Below, piece by piece: positions 38,902 to 42,961 of a stretch of 42,961 nucleotides of DNA (the first letter of the stretch is position 1; every line of letters begins with the position of its first letter). Made by a program: the position numbers and the translations under genes. Source of the DNA: a virus; IMG/VR virus record IMGVR_UViG_3300048589_001020, positions 1 through 42,961 of that record. One strand, given 5' to 3'. The notes below the pieces were generated by a model. The model ran no database searches, was not told the origin of the DNA, and saw nothing but the letters and a program-made list of their open reading frames with translations.

Positions 38902-39278
38902 GCCGCTAAGGTAGAAATGATTTTCGGTAATTACCAAAAAAATCCTACACGCACCATCCAACGCACGGGGCGCACTATTTAGAAATGTTCTAAACAAAAA
39001 GCATATTTCACGATTTTTCGGTTTTGCAATGACCAAAACCAGACAGGGCGGCACGGGGTCGTTCGACAGACAAAGGGGGAAAAACTCCCCCTTGACCCCG
39101 AAAAATTTATTGATTAATAAACAGTTGGCTTTTTTTAGGCTTTATGAGCGCGACAGTTGACACATAAAGACCTTGTTTTTTATTTTTTCTAAAAAATATT
39201 TTTGAATTCAATCAGCCATTTGTAACAATCGAATAACTGAAAATAATATTGTAACATGCAGTTTTACAGGTTTTTACA
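38902..39278. other. Intergenic region without a gene
   Basis: Between the leftward portal operon and the rightward early genes. No convincing gene on either strand. It holds one hairpin, AAGGGGGA-AAAAC-TCCCCCTT (39073-39093), and A+T-rich sequence before the plus-strand promoter at 39279. Confidence 0.6.
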
Positions 39279-39310
39279 TTTGGTAATTGTTTTTTTTATT
39301 CGTAAATTTA
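39279..39310 (+). promoter_or_regulatory. Bacteroidota-type promoter for the rightward operon
   Basis: TTTG (39279-39282), 20 nt, TAAATTTA (39303-39310), one mismatch from TTTG-N20-TAnnTTTG. The ATG of the first gene follows 60 nt later. Confidence 0.75.
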
Positions 39311-39370
39311 GTATCAGAAACAAGGGGAAAACCCAAGTTTCAGAAATGTTTAACATATAAATTTTAAATT

Positions 39371-39832
39371 ATGACATCAAAAGCGAATGCCGAAAAGGCA
39401 AGTGGGCAAAATCTGCCCGTAATGGAAATTAAAAAAACGGATGCAACAAAAGCAACCGAACCACAACCGCCAACAGTTGCGGAACTTCAAAAACGAGTTG
39501 AAGAGTTGACGATAAAACTCAAAGCCGTTCCCCAGGACCTAAATTCAAGGATCGAGTATTTCAACGAAAAAAAGGAGCTGATCAGGAAGCTGACCAGGTT
39601 ACAGGCGAGCGCAGAAAATTTACAAACGCACCTAGACACGCTGGCGGAAATTGCAGCCAAAAATGAATTTGAAACCGAAGATTTTGTTTTGAGTATTGAG
39701 GGCGGCAGTAAATACAACCGAAAACAAGTTTTTGTCCTGCAAAATCCTGTATTGATTGCGGAAGTTTTAAACTACTTACTGGCAAAAGTGGAAGCGAAAG
39801 CGGACGAACTGAAAAAGCTGATTGAAGCTTAG
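39371..39832 (+). CDS. Coiled-coil hypothetical protein
   Basis: 153 residues. A flexible N-terminus is followed by a long coiled coil (TVAELQKRVEELTIKLKAVP) and a second helical part (IAEVLNYLLAKVEAKADELK). It is the first gene of the rightward transcript from a good promoter and is followed by a strong terminator. Function unknown; it may bind DNA or assemble. The start region GTTTAACA...GACATCA is duplicated before the next gene. Confidence 0.65.
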   Translation: MTSKANAEKASGQNLPVMEIKKTDATKATEPQPPTVAELQKRVEELTIKLKAVPQDLNSRIEYFNEKKELIRKLTRLQASAENLQTHLDTLAEIAAKNEFETEDFVLSIEGGSKYNRKQVFVLQNPVLIAEVLNYLLAKVEAKADELKKLIEA

Positions 39833-39838
39833 AAAACG

Positions 39839-39867
39839 AAAAGGGGAACCCCCAGTTCCCCTTTTTT
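39839..39867 (+). terminator. Intrinsic terminator
   Basis: AAGGGGAAC-CCCCA-GTTCCCCTT followed by TTTT, six bases after the 39832 stop. Confidence 0.9.
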
Positions 39868-39906
39868 CAAAATCAAAACGTTTAACACATTTTAAATTTT
39901 GACATC

Positions 39907-40329
39907 ATGAACAAAGATAGCAAAGAATCACGAAAAGCGCAATACATCGAGAAGCGCAAAACCTTGATTGCATTGAGCCAAACAATTCGGCTAATGGTAA
40001 AAGAGGGAGTTTACGACACAGTTAACGAAGGACTTCGGGAAATGTACGAGGAAGAAAACCCCGAAATTGAGGATTTCAACACATTCAACCAATGGAAAGA
40101 AAAAGATTGCACCGTTAAAAAGGGCAGCAAAGCATTTTTATTCTGGGGACAGCCCCGCAAATTTGAGCAGGTCCCGGAAGGAAGCGACGAACCCGCAGAA
40201 TTTAAGTATTGGCCTATCTGTTACCTTTTCGCAAATACACAGGTTCACAACCCGAACGAAGCCACCACAGAGCCACAACGAAACCACCAACCCGAACCGA
40301 TTGAACAGTTTGAAGATTCACTTTTATAG
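39907..40329 (+). CDS. ArdC N-terminal-like ssDNA-binding protein
   Basis: 140 residues. The segment FNTFNQWKEKDCTVKKGSKA followed by FLFWGQPRKF resembles the N-terminal ssDNA-binding domain of ArdC-type antirestriction proteins, common on Bacteroidota mobile elements. There is no C-terminal metalloprotease domain, so it is a stand-alone version. The C-terminus is a flexible acidic, glutamine-rich tail. A role in protecting or handling incoming DNA is an inference. Confidence 0.65.
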   Translation: MNKDSKESRKAQYIEKRKTLIALSQTIRLMVKEGVYDTVNEGLREMYEEENPEIEDFNTFNQWKEKDCTVKKGSKAFLFWGQPRKFEQVPEGSDEPAEFKYWPICYLFANTQVHNPNEATTEPQRNHQPEPIEQFEDSLL

Positions 40330-40447
40330 TTTTTTTTTACTTGCGCGCATAAGAGCCAGATATTTTTTTACGAATTTTTTTGAGGTGAAGGGCTAAAAAA
40401 GACCTGAAAAAAACGAATCGTTTGGAGTTGAACGTTACCAACCCGCA

Positions 40448-40598
40448 GGGATAGCCATGTGCTATCCCGGGCGCGCCCGAAAAGGAGTTCCGCGATTATT
40501 GCGTTTTACGCAAATTTCATTGCATGAAATGCAATCCGTCAGCTGACGGATGCAATCGCTCTACCGGGTTTTATTTGTTGATTTTTGCCGGAACTCCT
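40448..40598. repeat. Palindrome-dense non-coding region (origin or structured RNA candidate)
   Basis: The gap 40330-40753 has no gene. It contains GGGATAGC-CATGT-GCTATCCC (40448-40468), the perfect 12-mer CGGGCGCGCCCG (40468-40479), AGGAGTTCCG (40483) with its exact inverse CGGAACTCCT (40589), ATTGCAT-GAA-ATGCAAT (40519-40535) and the perfect 18-mer ATCCGTCAGCTGACGGAT (40534-40551). The outer pair encloses the inner ones. Confidence 0.65.
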
Positions 40599-40663
40599 AC
40601 CGTCGTGCCCTTACAAAAAATTCACTTCAAAATGTACCAATTGTTACAAAACATTAAAATAAA

Positions 40664-40711
40664 CGTAAAATAATTACGATAATGTATTGTATATCGTAAA
40701 ATAATAACGAT
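40664..40711. repeat. Two 17-bp direct repeats CGTAAAATAATnACGAT
   Basis: 40664-40680 and 40695-40711, 31 bases apart (three helical turns), 16 of 17 identical, each partly palindromic. They lie just upstream of the 40754 gene. Operator or iteron candidates. Confidence 0.65.
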
Positions 40712-40753
40712 ATTTGTAAGGTAGTAATGAAGCTACAAACAAAAACAAACAAA

Positions 40754-40957
40754 ATGAAAGCAACTTACAATCAAATCGAAAAAGCGTTAGACAACTCATT
40801 TGAAATCGGCGTTGATGGTTCTCAGGACATGTATGAAGCAATTCGCTTATATTGCTACGAGGCAATTGAAAAAGCAGGTATTCAAAAAACGCAAGAGTAC
40901 TTCACTAAAGCTGACTGGAAAGCTGTTTACAAAAACATTAAAAAACTGATTGCCTAA
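40754..40957 (+). CDS. Small hypothetical protein (67 aa)
   Basis: MKATYNQIEKALDNSFEIGV..., helical. The ATG at 40754 is preferred over 40727 because the added N-terminus is a low-complexity KTNK stretch. It follows the repeat pair at 40664-40711, which may control it. No family recognised. Confidence 0.55.
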   Translation: MKATYNQIEKALDNSFEIGVDGSQDMYEAIRLYCYEAIEKAGIQKTQEYFTKADWKAVYKNIKKLIA

Positions 40958-41020
40958 CTTTAGCAACCAAACACAAATCCACAACAACAAGGATTGTATA
41001 ACAAATTAAAATCTTACAAA

Positions 41021-41404
41021 ATGAAAAATTCAGAATTATTAAACAGCATCGCCGCTAAAACAATCAGCCTGACTGGTGGAGAAACTTCAAGAAAACAAAA
41101 CGTAAGCAAAAATGTAAGGTTCTCATATTGGAATACTTATGTTTCCATCGAAAAAGGCAGAAATTTTGATTACATGGTAGTTCCAATGCAAGATGCAGGA
41201 AGCTTATATCATGTATCGGTTAAATTTGAAAAACTTACCGAAGAGGAAATCTCTTTTCTTTTGGAAAACTGGAGTTCGGTAGAAATAATTTTCCAAACCA
41301 GTAATTTTCGCGAATCAGAAAAAGGGGTCTATTTTGATTCTTTCGATGCAGGTCAAAAAATATTCCTCGACGAAAATGTGTCTTATTTTTCATGGTCACA
41401 CTAA
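41021..41404 (+). CDS. Hypothetical protein (127 aa)
   Basis: MKNSELLNSIAAKTISLTGG..., an alpha/beta protein with an acidic C-terminal half (FEKLTEEEISFLLENWSSVE). Start 41021 is chosen over 40994 because both the KSYK extension and the absence of a conserved feature there argue against the longer form. A clean terminator follows. No family recognised. Confidence 0.55.
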   Translation: MKNSELLNSIAAKTISLTGGETSRKQNVSKNVRFSYWNTYVSIEKGRNFDYMVVPMQDAGSLYHVSVKFEKLTEEEISFLLENWSSVEIIFQTSNFRESEKGVYFDSFDAGQKIFLDENVSYFSWSH

Positions 41405-41416
41405 TCAATTAACAGA

Positions 41417-41449
41417 AAATCCAGCGGAAACAATTCTGCTGGATTTTCA
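41417..41449 (+). terminator. Intrinsic terminator
   Basis: AAAATCCAGC...GCTGGATTTT 13 bases after the 41404 stop. Confidence 0.85.
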
Positions 41450-41464
41450 AAATAAATAAATACA

Positions 41465-41752
41465 ATGCAAACAAAAGAATGCCTTAACTGTGGCCTGCCG
41501 GTCACATCGCCAAAAAGTGATATATGTGATGACTGTGGAGAAGCTATGCTCGAAGCCTATTATGATTATATAGGCAAAATCGAGCGCCGTATCAAAAAAC
41601 AATTCGGCACAAAAGAAGCCTTTTGCACAGATCGTGGCTACGATTACAAAAATTTCAGCAAAAAACTGCGTACAGTCCAAAACCAGTTCAACTTTCTCAA
41701 CCAGTTCATGTCTCCGCTGGGCCTCGAAATCAAACTGATCAAAAAGCCATGA
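41465..41752 (+). CDS. Zinc-ribbon protein
   Basis: 95 residues. Two knuckles C6-x2-C9 (CLNCGLP) and C21-x2-C24 (CDDCGEA) form a zinc ribbon at the N-terminus. A basic helical domain follows (IGKIERRIKKQFGTKEAFCT, then RGYDYKNFSKKLRTVQNQF), possibly HTH-like. It overlaps the next gene by four bases (ATGA), so it is coupled to an HTH protein. A transcriptional role is likely but not proven. Confidence 0.7.
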   Translation: MQTKECLNCGLPVTSPKSDICDDCGEAMLEAYYDYIGKIERRIKKQFGTKEAFCTDRGYDYKNFSKKLRTVQNQFNFLNQFMSPLGLEIKLIKKP

Positions 41753-42003
41753 ACAACTACGACAGAAAACTGCCCGCATCCAGGTTGATCGAATTTGTCC
41801 ACATCCTATCAAACGCCGATTCCGTTTCACGGGCCGCAATCATGGAGCAACTCAACATCAAAAAAAGTGCTTTCTACCGCTATCTCGACGAAGCCCGGCA
41901 ATATTTCCCCATCGAGTATGTTGGAAGTATTGGCACAAATGGGTACTATTCAATTAACAAGGAATCAATCGCCGAATATTTCAACCTACAAACGAAGCCT
42001 TGA
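41749..42003 (+). CDS. HTH DNA-binding protein (DeoR/WYL-type winged helix)
   Basis: 84 residues from ATG 41749 (MNNYDRKLPASRLIEFVHIL). SNADSVSRAAIMEQLNIKKS followed by AFYRYLDEARQYF is the helix-turn-helix and wing of the HTH_11/DeoR type, without an effector domain. It is coupled to the zinc-ribbon gene. It could repress early or lysogenic genes. A perfect palindromic terminator follows. Confidence 0.7.
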   Translation: MNNYDRKLPASRLIEFVHILSNADSVSRAAIMEQLNIKKSAFYRYLDEARQYFPIEYVGSIGTNGYYSINKESIAEYFNLQTKP

Positions 42004-42020
42004 CAAATTTGTCAAGGCTT
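41995..42020. terminator. Bidirectional terminator between convergent genes
   Basis: A perfect 26-bp palindrome, AAGCCTTGACAAATTTGTCAAGGCTT without the outermost context, between the HTH gene (stop 42003) and TerL (stop 42024). Confidence 0.85.
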
Positions 42021-42023
42021 CCC

Positions 42024-42961
42024 TCACCTCACAATCCCCATCCCAACCCCTCTCGATCCGGTTTCATAACTGTAAAAATTCATCCCTATAAATAATGTGT
42101 CAAAAGCATCGGTGCCATCGGTTCGGTGCTGAAGTAAGTCTTCCTCTGTTTCGGCCTTTTTTTCCCCGCTCTTGTCTTTTTGAAACCCGTAGGGGCCAAT
42201 CTTCACGCCCGTGTGCTGCATAGACAGAATCAGTGCCTCGTTGTTTGGCTGGTTGATTTGCGGGAACAAATATTTCTGCCCCTTAAATGCCTGGTCCAAC
42301 ATCAAATACTTTTCGTGGTGTTTTATCGGGTTGCCAATGTGCACCCGGGTAACATTCCAACCATTTTTTTCAAATTGCGAAGTAATCACCGAAGCAAAAT
42401 CTTCATCGCTCACGGCATAGTTCGACCCCAGGGCCGTGTTGTCGTAATAATACACCACTTCGCGGGAGTGGTGGAAACGGTAATAGTTGCAAAAATCGTC
42501 GACAACTTCGCGCAGCTTGCGTTCATACTTCACATAGAACGATTTAAGCACCTTCATTTTCAGGCCGTCCTTTTGTCCGCAAACCAGCCAGTTAATGTTT
42601 GCATTGTAATCGAACGCCACACTGATAGGTTTATCGAGCGCAACATCGCCATCGTGCCGGCAATCCACTTCTGAAGCTTTTTTAAGGTCGTAATCTAAGT
42701 TCTGAAGAAAGGAGTTGTCAAATGCCGTGTAGAGGTGTTTTGTTTCGCTCAGCGCCGGATAAAAGCCGTCCTTCAGCTTTCCGGGCCTGATGCACATTAT
42801 CGAAGTCTGAAAAACCAGCGGCGGCAAATCGCGCTTCATTTGCGCTATGTATTTTTTCCCCAGTAATTCAATATTCTCTATCGAACTCCACTCGCGATAG
42901 TAAACCGCCACACTCCGGAACTCCGCCAACCGTTTCCGGTAGTATGCCAGCATTTTAACCG
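42024..42961 (-). CDS. terL: Terminase large subunit, C-terminal nuclease part (continues from 1-806)
   Basis: Second half of TerL, read from the window end (bases 42835-42961 repeat 1-127) to the stop at 42024. RNase H-like nuclease features: ISVAFDYNANINWLVCG supplies the first metal-binding aspartate, VVYYYDNTALGSNY a second acidic strand, and TDGTDAFDTLFIG the C-terminal aspartates. Together with the ATPase half the protein has 538 residues. The gene ends at a bidirectional terminator facing the rightward HTH gene. Confidence 0.93.
   Translation of the reverse strand, partial: VKMLAYYRKRLAEFRSVAVYYREWSSIENIELLGKKYIAQMKRDLPPLVFQTSIMCIRPGKLKDGFYPALSETKHLYTAFDNSFLQNLDYDLKKASEVDCRHDGDVALDKPISVAFDYNANINWLVCGQKDGLKMKVLKSFYVKYERKLREVVDDFCNYYRFHHSREVVYYYDNTALGSNYAVSDEDFASVITSQFEKNGWNVTRVHIGNPIKHHEKYLMLDQAFKGQKYLFPQINQPNNEALILSMQHTGVKIGPYGFQKDKSGEKKAETEEDLLQHRTDGTDAFDTLFIGMNFYSYETGSRGVGMGIVR
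42835..42961. repeat. Terminal direct repeat, right copy
   Basis: Identical to 1-127; see that entry. Confidence 0.93.

Noticed and set aside
42835-42961. Biological terminal redundancy of a linear genome
   Set aside because: The repeat has exactly an assembler-like length (127) and lies within terL, so a k-mer overlap of a circular assembly is the simpler explanation.

Overview
The window is a complete circular genome of a siphovirus-type temperate phage of a Bacteroidota host. Its first 127 bases are repeated exactly as its last 127, so the unique circle is 42,834 bp and the terminase gene runs across the join. The Bacteroidota assignment rests on the two promoter types seen (TTTG-N20-TAnnTTTG-like), the near absence of Shine-Dalgarno sequences, the Bacteroidota-style arm-binding integrase, a secreted DUF4468-like protein, a BspA-like leucine-rich tail protein, and REP-type palindromes typical of that phylum. 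No rRNA, tRNA or CRISPR array was seen.

Layout. (i) 6.7 kb down to 0, continuing at 42.8-42.0 kb, minus strand: head and packaging genes (two unknowns, ClpP-type protease with scaffold, major capsid, probable tail-tube protein, an unknown, a PLD-like protein, a small HTH protein, TerS-like and TerL). (ii) 7.3-10.1 kb, minus: an XerC/D-like tyrosine recombinase next to an integron-like array of small cassettes, one recombination site of which is split by a solitary DNA methyltransferase. (iii) 10.1-18.2 kb, minus: replication and early genes (SSB-like protein, 1039-aa primase-helicase, ASCH-domain protein, DUF4406 protein, many small unknowns, a LuxR-type HTH regulator). (iv) 18.2-20.9 kb: lysogeny switch (antirepressor and a small DNA-binding protein, divergent from a repressor) and the phage integrase on plus. 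(v) 21.0-23.8 kb, minus: lysis and secreted proteins (DUF1508, signal-peptide protein, unimolecular-spanin candidate, small membrane proteins, T7-type amidase, holin). (vi) 23.9-38.8 kb, minus: tail tip, fibre and LRR proteins, distal tail, tape measure, neck genes and portal. (vii) 39.4-42.0 kb, plus: small early-type genes, including an ArdC-N-like protein, a zinc-ribbon protein and an HTH protein, around a palindrome-dense intergenic region.

Regulation. Five minus-strand transcription units begin with the same bipartite element, GTCCTTT, exactly 20 nt, then a TA-starting -7 box. Two of these sit directly against an upstream intrinsic terminator. This looks like a phage late-promoter family.

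Most interesting: at 8164-10116 the core heptamer in front of each small cassette is the exact inverse of the heptamer behind the same cassette, and the sites between cassettes fold as attC-like imperfect hairpins. That is the signature of integron gene cassettes. Here it occurs in a phage, beside a short XerC/D-like recombinase without the IntI-specific insertion, and the sites themselves appear to supply start codons and N-terminal leaders to the cassette genes.
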